Notes: generated from the letters alone by a model not told the origin. Positions 1 to 7,494 are shown, counted from the stretch's first letter. The stretch: 47,020 bases of DNA from an uncultured Eubacteriales bacterium (GCA_900315875.1 ONAX01000006.1:1-47020); one strand, 5' to 3'. Translations and numbers: made by a program.

Positions 1-124
1 ATAAGAAAGAGTTCGATGGGGCGTTTCTGTATTATTATTTATTCTTTTTTATTTATTCTTTATTATTTAACCGGCGTGCCGCCTTACGGCGCACAGTGTC
101 CCCAACTACTTAGTAAAAATTGCG

Positions 125-212
125 ATCAGCTAACCTCCCCCATACTCATCAGAGCGTAACGGAGTGTAGCGAACAGCGCAATTTGAGAGCGCAGGCACTG
201 CGCCTCTCCCGG
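125..212 (+). repeat. Dispersed intergenic repeat, copy A
   Basis: The segment around CAGAGCG..GGAGTG.AGCGA..GCGCAA, followed by a short palindrome (GAGAGCGCAGG / CTGCGCCTCTC), matches the segment at 12311-12398 by eye. It also resembles, in reverse orientation, parts of the segments at 12096-12206 and 20525-20634. It lies only in non-coding DNA. Confidence 0.5.
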
Positions 213-290
213 CGGTCGCTATTTTTTCAGGAGTTCGAGTCCCGTCCCGCGCTCGTAGAAACATCTTTTTCAGTACCTTTAGAAAATGAA

Positions 291-414
291 AATCCTGTCA
301 CGCAAGTGGCAGGATTTCTGCTTCAGTATTATTCATTTTTAAGTTTTAAGTTTTCAGTCTTAAGTCAAACGTGGCAGGATTTTCTGAATAATACTGAAAA
401 CTGAAGACTGAAAA
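291..414. repeat. Hairpin and interleaved inverted/direct repeats
   Basis: AATCCTGTCAC (291-301) pairs with GTGGCAGGATT (306-316) across a GCAA loop, with one G-U pair. GTGGCAGGATTT(T)CTG recurs as a direct repeat at 306-320 and 371-386. TTCAGTATTATTCA (322-335) is perfectly inverted at 385-398, and TTTTCAGTCTT (351-361) at 404-414. The last two pairs interleave instead of nesting, so they cannot form one simple hairpin. There is no clear T-run, so this is not called a terminator. Confidence 0.6.
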
Positions 415-490
415 AATTGGTTAGCTTTGACCGCTTGCCGCCAAAGCTGAATAAACCACAAGTTCAGTACCACAGGGGCTTATGAAATAA

Positions 491-1009
491 TCAGCCCAGT
501 TTTTTCAAGGCTTTGACGTATTGATTTCTGACACCGTTTTCTGTTTCGGATTCACAGATGTCCCTTATCTGCTGCACAAGTTCGCTTTCAGAATAGCGTT
601 TCAGAACGATAATCCTCGATAGGGCGTATGCGCTGCTCCAGCGCACCACAGTGCCTTCATTTTCTGTATTGACAAGCAGCGCAGCAATGGCGTCGTCAAG
701 CTGATCCGGATAGGTCGATGCCATATTACCGACAATTCTTGAAGCTTCACGCTTGCAGGAATTATTATCCGAAAGAATATACTTTTTTGCAAAATTCAGA
801 TATTCTGCACCAATTGCGCTTTCCTTCTGCCCGCTGATAAACTCGACGGCTTCAAGAAAGGTTGCGATCTGTTTGTCCTTCAGCATTTCAAGTTCCTTGA
901 CGGATTCATTAAGGGAAAAATCGCCTTTCTGAATAATCCGGACAATCACTTCACGCGCCTCTGTTTTTTTGATGTTTCTCTGATTCAGAATTTCAACTAC
1001 ATTCGTAAT
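491..1009 (-). CDS. HEAT-repeat-like protein, unknown function
   Basis: This is a protein of about 172 residues made almost entirely of predicted helices in short paired blocks, for example residues 80-172 with RIVGNMASTYP, RWSSAYALSRI and RNQYVKALKKLG. That is the look of HEAT/PBS-lyase-type repeats, which are binding scaffolds. No catalytic motif, signal peptide or membrane segment is visible, so no function is assigned. The longest open frame starts at a TTG at 1078, but that TTG is the -35 box of a near-perfect promoter, so it cannot be the start. The only good ribosome binding site (GGGAGG, 1019-1014) is followed in frame by ATT at 1009-1007 or ACG at 1006-1004; I chose ATT. An ATG nearby is out of frame and meets a stop at once. 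Confidence 0.6.
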   Translation of the reverse strand: MTNVVEILNQRNIKKTEAREVIVRIIQKGDFSLNESVKELEMLKDKQIATFLEAVEFISGQKESAIGAEYLNFAKKYILSDNNSCKREASRIVGNMASTYPDQLDDAIAALLVNTENEGTVVRWSSAYALSRIIVLKRYSESELVQQIRDICESETENGVRNQYVKALKKLG

Positions 1010-1049
1010 ATGACCTCCCGGGTTTATGACCTGTAATACGGATATTATA

Positions 1050-1078
1050 ATTATAATCCGGAAAAATACGCAAGTCAA
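1050..1078 (-). promoter_or_regulatory. Sigma-A promoter of the HEAT-repeat gene
   Basis: TTGACT (1078-1073), a 17-bp spacer and TATAAT (1055-1050) on the minus strand make a near-consensus housekeeping promoter. Transcription would begin near 1043 and give a leader of about 35 nt before the GGGAGG ribosome binding site. Confidence 0.8.
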
Positions 1079-1262
1079 TGACAGCCTGCAAATTAAAAAG
1101 CACAGACTATGCTGTCTGAGACAGGAAATACTCCGGAAAAGACAGAACGCAGAGAACTGATTTACAAGGCTGACTGAAAGGCTGAAATATGATATTCAGA
1201 AGCCGATACTATATAATGTAAAATATTTCCGAAAAAATTCTTTTTAAGAGCGGATTTTTTTC

Positions 1263-1291
1263 TTGACAAGCCCCACACTTTGTGGTATGAT
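1263..1291 (+). promoter_or_regulatory. Sigma-A promoter of rpmG-secE-nusG-rplK-rplA
   Basis: TTGACA (1263-1268), a 17-bp spacer and TATGAT (1286-1291) precede rpmG. The leader of about 75 nt contains a small hairpin (GCCTC / GAGGC). No terminator is visible between here and rplA, so one transcript probably covers the five genes. Confidence 0.85.
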
Positions 1292-1372
1292 ATTAGTACC
1301 TCAGAAGGGGTTTATTTTTTTGTGCCTCTTTGAGGGAGGCTAAATTATTCCGAAATACCGGGAGGTGCCGTC

Positions 1373-1522
1373 ATGAGAGTAAAAATTACACTAGCCTGCA
1401 CAGAGTGCAAACAGCGCAACTACAACACAATGAAAAACAAAAAAAATGACCCGGACAGACTTGAAATGAACAAGTACTGCAGATTCTGCAAGAAGCATAC
1501 TCTGCACAAAGAGACCAAGTAA
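1373..1522 (+). CDS. rpmG: 50S ribosomal protein L33
   Basis: A 49-residue protein beginning [17 protein letters not shown], the usual length for L33. It has two CxxC pairs (CTEC near residues 9-12 and CRFC near 36-39), the zinc-binding form of L33. L33 is a small protein of the large ribosomal subunit near the E site. ATG at 1373 follows GGGAGGTGCCGTC. It lies immediately upstream of secE-nusG, which is the standard bacterial arrangement. Confidence 0.95.
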   Translation: MRVKITLACTECKQRNYNTMKNKKNDPDRLEMNKYCRFCKKHTLHKETK

Positions 1523-1540
1523 GGGAGCGGGAGGATAGCT

Positions 1541-1786
1541 ATGGCAAAGAAAAAAGCGCCTGAAAAAAAGCCTAATGTCTTCAAAAGAGCGTTCAAGGCT
1601 GTTGCTAAATTCATCCGTGAAACCAAAGCTGAGATCAAGAAGATCGTATGGCCGACACTCAAGCAGACATTCAAGAATACAGGACTTGTACTTCTTGCAA
1701 TGCTCGTTGTCGGAATCGTGATTTTCGGTCTTGACTATGGTCTTGAAGCATTGTTCGGACTCGTTATGAATGTTGCGGGAACTTGA
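1541..1786 (+). CDS. secE: Preprotein translocase subunit SecE
   Basis: An 81-residue single-span SecE. A lysine-rich cytoplasmic N-terminus is followed by the family motif around FIRETKAEIKKIVWPTLKQT (residues 25-44) and one transmembrane helix (about 49-66). SecE clamps the SecY channel in the plasma membrane. ATG at 1541 has the GGGAGGATAGCT binding site 18 bases after the rpmG stop. secE and nusG sit together as in most bacteria. Confidence 0.95.
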   Translation: MAKKKAPEKKPNVFKRAFKAVAKFIRETKAEIKKIVWPTLKQTFKNTGLVLLAMLVVGIVIFGLDYGLEALFGLVMNVAGT

Positions 1787-1808
1787 TTTTAAGCAGGAGG
1801 AGATATCT

Positions 1809-2510
1809 ATGGCAGAAGACCTTCTTCAGGGCAATAACACTGCGAACAGCAAGAGTGAGACTGCCCAGGAAGCAAAATGGTATATTGTACATACATATTC
1901 CGGCTACGAAAACAAGGTACTGACAACACTCAAACAAAAGGTGGAAAACATGGGACTTTCCGACCAGATACGGGATGTGGTCATACCCGTTGAAAAGGTG
2001 CGCGAGGTCGTCAGAAAAAGGGTAAAGGGCAAGGATGGCAAGTTTATCCGCGAGGAGGACGGAAGCTACCGCGAAGAGGATACAGAGGTAATTACTGAGT
2101 ATAAAATTTTCCCGAGCTACGTTTTCATCAGGATGATAATGTCCGACGACAACCAGAATGTTGTACGTTCGGTGCGTGGATGCACCGGCTTTGTCGGCCT
2201 TAATATGATGAACGCGACTGAAAAGGTCGATGGTGTTATAATACACAATGCTCCACCTGCCTTGTCGGATGACGAGGTGCGAGAACTCGGTCTTGAAGCA
2301 GGAGAAACGGATGCTCCGGCAGAGATCCGCTTCAGATTCAAGGTCGGCGATACAGTCCGCATTATCGGACAGTATTGTCCGTTTGAGGATCCTGTCTGCG
2401 TAGTCGAATCAATCGACGAAGAAAACAATACTGTGACCGTCATGGGTAACATGTTCGGACGCAGAATACCTGCAGATCTGCCGGCAACGGACGTTGAGGC
2501 AGTCCAGTAA
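1809..2510 (+). CDS. nusG: Transcription termination/antitermination factor NusG
   Basis: A 233-residue NusG. The N-terminal NGN domain begins at KWYIVHTYSGYENKV (about residue 20) and contains the FPSYVFIRM and VRGCTGFVG signatures. A C-terminal KOW domain begins near FKVGDTVRII and ends with the VTVMGNMFGRR strand. NusG binds RNA polymerase and couples it to pausing, Rho or the ribosome. An acidic insertion near residues 75-100 (KGKDGKFIREEDGSYREEDT) is typical of clostridial NusG. The frame extends upstream to 1770, but AGGAGG at 1797-1802 fixes ATG 1809 as the start. Confidence 0.95.
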   Translation: MAEDLLQGNNTANSKSETAQEAKWYIVHTYSGYENKVLTTLKQKVENMGLSDQIRDVVIPVEKVREVVRKRVKGKDGKFIREEDGSYREEDTEVITEYKIFPSYVFIRMIMSDDNQNVVRSVRGCTGFVGLNMMNATEKVDGVIIHNAPPALSDDEVRELGLEAGETDAPAEIRFRFKVGDTVRIIGQYCPFEDPVCVVESIDEENNTVTVMGNMFGRRIPADLPATDVEAVQ

Positions 2511-2526
2511 GCAGGAAGAAAAGCTG

Positions 2527-2613
2527 ATAACGGTTTGCCGTTATTGATAGAGGGATTTTTCCCTCGTGGGAGGAAGCGGAAAAATTCATGATGTCCGCTC
2601 CGTAAATACCACG
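2527..2613 (+). promoter_or_regulatory. rplK leader hairpins with candidate L1-binding site
   Basis: The nusG-rplK gap folds into three hairpins: ATAACGG/CCGTTAT (2527-2544), GAGGGA/TCCCTC (2550-2565), and a composite helix in which CGTGG (2565-2569) pairs with CCACG (2609-2613) and AGCGGA (2575-2580) with TCCGCT (2594-2599), separated by a purine-rich internal loop GAGGA. Ribosomal protein L1 commonly represses its own L11-L1 mRNA by binding a helix-loop-helix of this kind. Assignment to L1 is inferred. Confidence 0.5.
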
Positions 2614-2634
2614 AATTTTGGAGGTGCAAAGAAA

Positions 2635-3060
2635 ATGGCTCAGAAGGTAACAGGCTTGATTAAGCTCCAGATACCTGCCGGTAAAGCTACTCCGGCGCCG
2701 CCGGTCGGACCTGCATTAGGTCAGCACGGTGTAAACATCAGCGCGTTCACAAAGGAATTCAACGAGCGCACTAAGAAGGACGCAGGTCTTATCATCCCCG
2801 TAGTTATTACGGTATATGCAGACCGTTCGTTCACATTCGTTACAAAGACTCCGCCCGCAGCAGTTCTCATCAAGAAGGCTTGCGGTATTGAAACGGCGTC
2901 AGGCGAACCCAATAAGAAGAAGGTTGCCAAGATTACCCGCGCACAGGTACAGCAGATCGCAGAGCAGAAGATGCCCGATCTTAACGCTGCATCCGTAGAA
3001 GCTGCTGCGTCTATGATCGCAGGTACAGCCCGCTCAATGGGTATCGAGGTAGTAGACTGA
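2635..3060 (+). CDS. rplK: 50S ribosomal protein L11
   Basis: A 141-residue protein, the standard L11 length. The N-terminal domain carries [20 protein letters not shown] with the proline-rich linker, and the C-terminal RNA-binding domain carries the GTARSMGI motif near the end. L11 forms the GTPase-associated centre with 23S rRNA and the L10-L12 stalk encoded downstream. ATG 2635 follows GGAGGTGCAAAGAAA; an upstream in-frame start at 2566 lies inside the leader structure and is rejected. Confidence 0.96.
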   Translation: MAQKVTGLIKLQIPAGKATPAPPVGPALGQHGVNISAFTKEFNERTKKDAGLIIPVVITVYADRSFTFVTKTPPAAVLIKKACGIETASGEPNKKKVAKITRAQVQQIAEQKMPDLNAASVEAAASMIAGTARSMGIEVVD

Positions 3061-3068
3061 TAACCCGG

Positions 3069-3096
3069 GTGGGAGGAAATAATCCGATTTTACCAC
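3069..3096 (+). promoter_or_regulatory. Second candidate L1-binding motif before rplA
   Basis: GTGG-GAGG-AAAT (3069-3080), a short loop, then ATTT (3087-3090) and TACCAC (3091-3096) repeats the plan of the rplK leader: a GTGG/CCAC helix, a GAGG internal loop and an inner helix. It lies 19 bases before the rplA start and close to its ribosome binding site. A role in L1 autoregulation is inferred. Confidence 0.4.
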
Positions 3097-3114
3097 TCTA
3101 CAGGGAGGATAACA

Positions 3115-3816
3115 ATGAAACACGGTAAGAAATATGTCGAGGCTGCAAAGCTTATCGACAAGACAAAAGCTTATGACGCCAAAGAGGCGATCGATACCTG
3201 TCTCAAGACAGGAACAGCTAAGTTTGACGAGACTGTTGAGCTTCATGTAAAGCTCGGCGTTGACTCACGTCATGCTGACCAGCAGGTAAGAGGCGCAATC
3301 GTTCTTCCGAACGGCACAGGTAAGACTGTACGCGTACTCGCAATCTGCAAGGGTGACAATGTTGCAAAGGCTCAGGAAGCCGGCGCAGAGTTTGTTGGTG
3401 CTGAGGAATTCACAACAAAGATCCAGAACGAGGGCTGGACCGATTTCGACGTTCTTATCACAACACCTGATATGATGGGTCTTGTAGGTCGTCTCGGTAA
3501 GATCCTCGGTCCGAGAGGTCTTATGCCTAACCCGAAGGCAGGCACCGTTACTCCTGACATCGCAAGAGCTGTCAAGGAGGCTAAGGCAGGTAAGATTGAG
3601 TATCGTCTGGACAAGACAAACATCATTCACTGCCCGATCGGTAAGGTTTCCTTCGGTACAGATAAGGTTGAGGAGAACTTCAACGCTCTTATCGGTGCTA
3701 TTATCAAGGCTAAGCCTGCTGCTGCAAAGGGTCAGTACATCCGTTCCTGCACCGTTGCTACAACAATGGGTCCTGCAGTAAAGATCAACCCTGCAAAGAT
3801 CAGCGGAGCTGTCTGA
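3115..3816 (+). CDS. rplA: 50S ribosomal protein L1
   Basis: A 233-residue full-length L1. It contains the family signature [15 protein letters not shown] near residue 130 and the basic N-terminal [17 protein letters not shown]1 forms the mobile L1 stalk that helps release E-site tRNA, and in many bacteria it represses its own operon. ATG 3115 follows AGGGAGGATAACA. The next gene, rplJ, has its own promoter, so rplA probably ends this transcript, although no terminator is seen. Confidence 0.96.
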   Translation: MKHGKKYVEAAKLIDKTKAYDAKEAIDTCLKTGTAKFDETVELHVKLGVDSRHADQQVRGAIVLPNGTGKTVRVLAICKGDNVAKAQEAGAEFVGAEEFTTKIQNEGWTDFDVLITTPDMMGLVGRLGKILGPRGLMPNPKAGTVTPDIARAVKEAKAGKIEYRLDKTNIIHCPIGKVSFGTDKVEENFNALIGAIIKAKPAAAKGQYIRSCTVATTMGPAVKINPAKISGAV

Positions 3817-3841
3817 TTATAAAATATATCAGAAATATAGC

Positions 3842-3870
3842 TTGACAAACGCATGCTTGCATGCTATAAT
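3842..3870 (+). promoter_or_regulatory. Sigma-A promoter of rplJ-rplL(-rpmB)
   Basis: TTGACA (3842-3847), a 17-bp spacer and TATAAT (3865-3870) form a perfect consensus promoter immediately before the L10 leader. This fits very high expression of the stalk proteins. Confidence 0.9.
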
Positions 3871-3876
3871 ACTTAT

Positions 3877-4020
3877 TGCTGCCGTCAAAGACAGCAGGTG
3901 TCCAAATGGACGTAAGAGGTTTCCCGCCTGCCGAGATCGCAAAAATAACTGATTCAGTGTATTTGTGCGTCTTCTCGGAAAAAGGGAGGGCGCATTTTTG
4001 CGTCATATTCTAAGGAGGTG
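3877..4020 (+). ncRNA. L10 leader (autoregulatory 5' UTR)
   Basis: The sequence GCCGTCAAAGACAGCAGGTG, with CCTGCCGAGATCGC about 40 bases downstream, is the conserved core of the L10 leader found before rplJ in Firmicutes. The L10-(L12)4 complex binds this RNA to limit expression of rplJ-rplL. The downstream part (TTCTCGGAAAAAGGGAGGGCGCATTTTTGCGTC, in two halves) includes a short GACGCAAAA-type stem that may act as the expression switch. Boundaries are approximate. Confidence 0.85.
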
Positions 4021-4027
4021 AAAGATC

Positions 4028-4567
4028 TTGCCCAGCCAGAAGGTTTTAGAGCAGAAGCAGCAGGTTGTTAACGACCTTGCTGAAAGAATTCAGGGCAGTG
4101 TTGCAGGCGTTATCGTTTCTTATGATGGTATCACTGTTGAAGAGGATACAAAGCTTCGTCGTGAGCTCAGAGAAGCAGGCGTTAAGTACACTGTTGTAAA
4201 GAACACCCTGATAAAGAGAGCTGCTGATAAGGCAGGACTCAGCGGAATTGACGATGTACTCAACGGTACTTCGGCTATCGCTACAAGTGAAGAGGATTAT
4301 GTTGCTGCTGCACGTATTCTTCAGAAGTTTGCTGACGGTCACAAGACATTCAGCATTAAGAGCGGTTATCTCGATAACGAGGTTATCAGCCTCGAAAAGA
4401 TCGAGAGCCTTGCAAAGCTGCCGAGCAGAGAGGTTCTTCTCGCAAACGTACTCGGTGCATTCCAGGCTCCCATCGCATCCTTCGCAAGAGCAGTTCAGGC
4501 TATTGTCGACAAGAGCGGCGAAGCTCCTGCTGCAGAGGAAGCACCGGCAGAAGCTGCTGAAGCTTAA
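4028..4567 (+). CDS. rplJ: 50S ribosomal protein L10
   Basis: A 179-residue L10 beginning MPSQKVLEQKQQ. The globular rRNA-binding part includes the YTVVKNTLIKRA segment (near residue 58), followed by the C-terminal helix that recruits L7/L12 dimers and an Ala/Glu-rich tail. It anchors the stalk that stimulates translational GTPases. The start is TTG at 4028, chosen because AAGGAGGTGAAAGATC precedes it with ideal spacing and no ATG fits the family N-terminus. It follows the L10 leader and lies 39 bases before rplL. Confidence 0.95.
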   Translation: MPSQKVLEQKQQVVNDLAERIQGSVAGVIVSYDGITVEEDTKLRRELREAGVKYTVVKNTLIKRAADKAGLSGIDDVLNGTSAIATSEEDYVAAARILQKFADGHKTFSIKSGYLDNEVISLEKIESLAKLPSREVLLANVLGAFQAPIASFARAVQAIVDKSGEAPAAEEAPAEAAEA

Positions 4568-4606
4568 TTATTATTACTGAATTTTAACATTTGGAGGTAA
4601 ACTATC

Positions 4607-4981
4607 ATGGCATCAGAAAAGGTTACTAACATCATTGAAGAATTAAAGGGTCTTACAGTTCTCGAGCTTTCAGAGCTTGTTCACGCTGTTGAGGATGAGT
4701 TCGGCGTAAGTGCTGCTGCTGCTGTTGCTGTTGCTGCTCCCACAGAGGGCGCTACTGCTGCTGAGGAGAAGACAGAGTTCGATCTCGTTCTTAAGTCAGC
4801 TGGCGCTGAGAAGATCAAGGTTATCAAGGTTGTTCGTGAGATTACCGGTCTTGGTCTGAAGGACGCTAAGGCTGTTGTTGATGAGGCTCCGAAGACACTG
4901 AAGGAAGCTATCAGCAAGGAAGACGCTGAAGGCTACAAGGCTAAGCTCGAAGAGGTTGGCGCTGAGGTTGAAATCAAATAA
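4607..4981 (+). CDS. rplL: 50S ribosomal protein L7/L12
   Basis: A 124-residue L7/L12 with an N-terminal dimerisation helix (to about residue 30), an Ala-rich flexible hinge (about 37-55) and the C-terminal factor-binding domain with [19 protein letters not shown]. Multiple copies form the ribosomal stalk and recruit EF-Tu, EF-G and similar GTPases. ATG 4607 follows TTGGAGGTAAACTATC. Codon use is strongly biased, as expected for a very highly expressed gene. Confidence 0.96.
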   Translation: MASEKVTNIIEELKGLTVLELSELVHAVEDEFGVSAAAAVAVAAPTEGATAAEEKTEFDLVLKSAGAEKIKVIKVVREITGLGLKDAKAVVDEAPKTLKEAISKEDAEGYKAKLEEVGAEVEIK

Positions 4982-5033
4982 TTTAAGCCCTGCTTGATTA
5001 TTTATTTCATAAGTGTATTTAGGAGGTGCAGTC

Positions 5034-5222
5034 ATGGCAAAGTGTGATATCTGCAATAAGGGAGTTACCTTTGGTATTAAGGTTTCTCACTCACATAGAC
5101 GCTCTAACAGAGCTTGGAAGCCCAACGTTGTCAAAGTTAAGGCTATCGTGAACGGCTCACCCAAGAGAGTTAATGTATGCACCCGCTGCCTGCGTTCAGG
5201 CAAGGTTCAGAGAGCAGTCTGA
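5034..5222 (+). CDS. rpmB: 50S ribosomal protein L28
   Basis: A 62-residue L28 starting MAKCDICNKGVTFG, with CxxC near residue 4 and CTRCLRSGK near the C-terminus, the zinc-binding form. The start is ATG 5034 behind AGGAGGTGCAGTC; the frame opens at 5013, which lacks a binding site. The position is unusual: rpoB normally follows rplL here, whereas rpmB in Bacillus lies beside spoVM, whose homolog is about 25 kb away in this window. A terminator follows. Confidence 0.94.
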   Translation: MAKCDICNKGVTFGIKVSHSHRRSNRAWKPNVVKVKAIVNGSPKRVNVCTRCLRSGKVQRAV

Positions 5223-5235
5223 TTTACTTAATAAA

Positions 5236-5263
5236 AAGGCTCCGGGTTGCCCGGGGCTTTTTT
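5236..5263 (+). terminator. Intrinsic terminator after rpmB
   Basis: The GC-rich stem AAGGCTCCGGG / CCCGGGGCTTT with a TTG loop is followed by a T-run. It closes the ribosomal protein block. Confidence 0.85.
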
Positions 5264-5296
5264 GTATTTATCCGGATAAGACAGGAGTGAAATCTG

Positions 5297-5998
5297 ATGC
5301 GTATTGCTATATGTGATGATGAAAGACATTTTCTTGATGATTTTACCGTAATAATGGACAGGCTATATAAAAGCCTTGATATAATTATTGACAAGTTTAC
5401 GGATGGGGCAAGCTTGCTCAAGGCATATGATAATGTGCCCTATGATATTGTTTTTCTCGATATTGAAATGCCCGGAATGGATGGAATATATCTTGCAAAT
5501 ATACTTCGCGGGAAAAGTGAGGATGTGTTTATTGTTTTTCTGACAAGTCATATCGAATATGCCCTGAAGGGTTACGAGGTCAATGCGCTTCGGTATCTTA
5601 CAAAACCTGCAACTGAGCTGGCAGTCAGAGAAGTAATTGACTACGTACTTAAAAAACAGAATAATATGAAAAGTCTGTGGTTGAAAACCAGTGACGGTGA
5701 TCAGAAAATACTGATTAATCATATTATTTTTCTTGAAGCACAGGATCAGAAGGTTATAATCAATACCATAAACGGAAAAATTGAAATTCGTTCAAAGCTG
5801 AATGATTTTGAATCCAGACTGAAAAACGATGGCTTTTTCCGTATTCACAGAAGTTATCTTGTTTCACTATCAAAGGTAATGGCTTTTGTGGGCAGAGATA
5901 TTACTATGTCAGACGGCACCGTTCTTCCGGTTGGTCGAACAAAGGAAAACGAATTCAAAGCTGCACTTATGTCATATGTCGGCAGGGAGGCGTTCTGA
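5297..5998 (+). CDS. LytTR-family response regulator (AgrA/ComE-like)
   Basis: A 233-residue two-domain regulator. The receiver domain (1-125) has the acidic pair D7/D8, phospho-acceptor D55 in FLDIEMPG and K102 in TKPA. The LytTR DNA-binding domain (about 130-230) shows the typical FFRIHRSYLVSL and LPVGRTKENEF blocks. Phosphorylation by the adjacent kinase should drive binding to paired direct repeats; two such repeats lie at 7426-7458, before the zinc-ribbon genes. ATG 5297 follows AGGAGTGAAATCTG. The kinase gene starts 1 base after this stop. Confidence 0.92.
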   Translation: MRIAICDDERHFLDDFTVIMDRLYKSLDIIIDKFTDGASLLKAYDNVPYDIVFLDIEMPGMDGIYLANILRGKSEDVFIVFLTSHIEYALKGYEVNALRYLTKPATELAVREVIDYVLKKQNNMKSLWLKTSDGDQKILINHIIFLEAQDQKVIINTINGKIEIRSKLNDFESRLKNDGFFRIHRSYLVSLSKVMAFVGRDITMSDGTVLPVGRTKENEFKAALMSYVGREAF

Positions 5999-5999
5999 T

Positions 6000-7397
6000 T
6001 TGGATCTTGAGACGATTTTGTTTTTTCTGGTAGGTACGATCGTTTTTCTCTTTTCCTTTTCCTGCACTGCATCTTTTGTCAGATGTTTTATTGATGATAC
6101 TTTCAGAATTACAGTTTTAAAGATGCTGTTATCAATACTTATCAGTATGGCTGCTATTGTAGTACTAGGTCTGTTAGTAATGTCAAAAAATGATCTGTTG
6201 ACTGTCCTGTATATATGCTTGTTATCATTGTTATTAGTCGCGGAGTATCTCGTGCTTCTTTACAGGGAATATGCATCTGTAAAGTATTATCTGAAAGGAA
6301 TTCTATCGTTTTTTATTATTTCGCTGATAATAAATGTCTATGTAGTTATCCTGACGTTGGTATTTTTACCTCTTGTTATGTATGATTTTAATATATATCT
6401 TTTAGAAGTTGTTCCTTTTGTTTTTATTGCTTTTAAGATTATACCGTCTGTTTTTCTCTATTTTCGTATTATCCGGAAAAAGCTATTTCTGAAAATGCGG
6501 GTACGGGACGGTTTGTTTTCTGTATTTATTTTTTTCATTTGTATTTATCATGCATTTATCCCATTGATATTTGAATTTATAAATTCTGACTCGGGCGATT
6601 ATTCCGTAGAGTCATTAATGATTTTATATGTTATCAAGGCATTTTCATTCATTCTTATGGTAACAATACTTGTTCTTCAGCTCGGAGTGAGACTGTCGGT
6701 ATTTTACAGCCAGGAAAGCCGTAATATGGAACGTTTTCTGGAGTTGGAGCTCGCAGCATCGCGCGCGTATAAAAACGCACAAGAGGAAACAAGAGCCTTC
6801 CGCCATGATATCAACAATAATCTCAGTGTTATTTCCTCTCTTATGCAGCAAAAGAAATACGATCAGGCTGAGGAATATGTCAATACCCTGCGCGGCAATA
6901 TTTCCGCTTTATCGCCCTCAGTGGTCACAGGAGATGAAATGCTGGATTCTCTTCTTTCCGCTAAAAAGTCGGAATGTGACAGGTCGGGGATTGACTTCAG
7001 AATTAACGGTGCTGTTGAGGGAGGCCTTGGATGGAATGCTGTTGATATCTGCTCTGTATTTGCCAATGCCATGGACAACGCAATAGAGGCATGCAGCCAG
7101 TTGCCGCCGGATCATCCGAAAAGAATCGAATTATCATTCCGGAAAACCGATTTTCAGCGTATAATTACCATTAAAAACAGTATTGCTGCTCCGGTGGATT
7201 GTTCAAAATTTGAAGAACGTTATACGTCAAAAAAGGACAAGGGAATGCACGGCTATGGTATAAAAAACATAAGGACTGCGGTCGAACATTACGGGGGCAT
7301 GACACAGTTTTCAAGTACCGAAAGCGAATTCACCCTGACTATTCTCCTTATGTCTCAGGGAGTCAATGCTGTCAAAAAGAAACGCAGGAAAAAATGA
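6000..7397 (+). CDS. AgrC/ComD-type sensor histidine kinase (GHKL)
   Basis: A 465-residue membrane kinase. About six hydrophobic spans fill residues 5-220. A cytoplasmic linker follows, then the dimerisation box with H269 in FRHDINNNLS, and a GHKL ATPase domain containing FANAMDNAIEAC (N box) and HGYGIKNIR (G box). This is the peptide-pheromone type of kinase with no extracellular sensor domain. No autoinducer peptide gene was recognised nearby, so the signal is unknown. TTG 6000 is chosen as start because GGGAGG at 5985-5990 precedes it; the frame is open upstream to 5886 but overlaps the regulator gene. The C-terminus is very basic (VKKKRRKK). Confidence 0.9.
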   Translation: MDLETILFFLVGTIVFLFSFSCTASFVRCFIDDTFRITVLKMLLSILISMAAIVVLGLLVMSKNDLLTVLYICLLSLLLVAEYLVLLYREYASVKYYLKGILSFFIISLIINVYVVILTLVFLPLVMYDFNIYLLEVVPFVFIAFKIIPSVFLYFRIIRKKLFLKMRVRDGLFSVFIFFICIYHAFIPLIFEFINSDSGDYSVESLMILYVIKAFSFILMVTILVLQLGVRLSVFYSQESRNMERFLELELAASRAYKNAQEETRAFRHDINNNLSVISSLMQQKKYDQAEEYVNTLRGNISALSPSVVTGDEMLDSLLSAKKSECDRSGIDFRINGAVEGGLGWNAVDICSVFANAMDNAIEACSQLPPDHPKRIELSFRKTDFQRIITIKNSIAAPVDCSKFEERYTSKKDKGMHGYGIKNIRTAVEHYGGMTQFSSTESEFTLTILLMSQGVNAVKKKRRKK

Positions 7398-7425
7398 TTA
7401 TTTTCGACAATTAAACATTCTTTTT

Positions 7426-7458
7426 GCAGTTCACGACAAATTTGATGCTGTTCACGAC
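7426..7458 (+). promoter_or_regulatory. Paired LytTR-type operator repeats
   Basis: GCAGTTCACGAC (7426-7437) and GCTGTTCACGAC (7447-7458) differ at one base and start exactly 21 bp apart, two helical turns. LytTR regulators such as AgrA bind paired direct repeats with this period and a GTT core. The pair lies just upstream of a promoter with a good -10 (TATACT, 7489-7494) but no -35, as expected of an activator-dependent promoter. Confidence 0.7.
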
Positions 7459-7488
7459 GTTTTACAACATAAGTTTTTCCATTAATGT

Positions 7489-7494
7489 TATACT
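7489..7494 (+). promoter_or_regulatory. -10 element of zinc-ribbon operon promoter
   Basis: TATACT, with an extended TG-like context (TGTTATACT). The corresponding -35 position (7466-7471, AACATA) does not match TTGACA. The LytTR repeats end 8 bases upstream of that -35 position. Confidence 0.5.

Larger units (their letters stand above)
1..490. other. Non-coding, repeat-rich stretch at left edge
   Basis: No convincing gene is present; the 94-codon open frame at 120-404 has no ribosome binding site and reads through repeats. The stretch contains a GC-rich hairpin near 75-103, one degenerate copy of a dispersed repeat (about 125-212), a perfect 11-bp hairpin with a GCAA loop (291-301 with 306-316), and two interleaved inverted repeats (322-335 with 385-398, and 351-361 with 404-414). 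A tRNA T-loop-like sequence sits near 233-246, but no cloverleaf can be folded around it. Confidence 0.6.

Noticed and set aside
170..260. Possible tRNA gene (GGAGTTCGAGTCCCG T-loop-like sequence)
   Set aside because: T-stem has mismatches, and no D-arm, anticodon arm or acceptor stem can be paired; at most a decayed fragment.
120..404. 94-codon open frame
   Set aside because: No ribosome binding site and it runs through repeats and hairpins.
7401..7408. Third LytTR repeat (TTTTCGAC)
   Set aside because: It is 29 bp from the next repeat, not 21, and matches only the right half.
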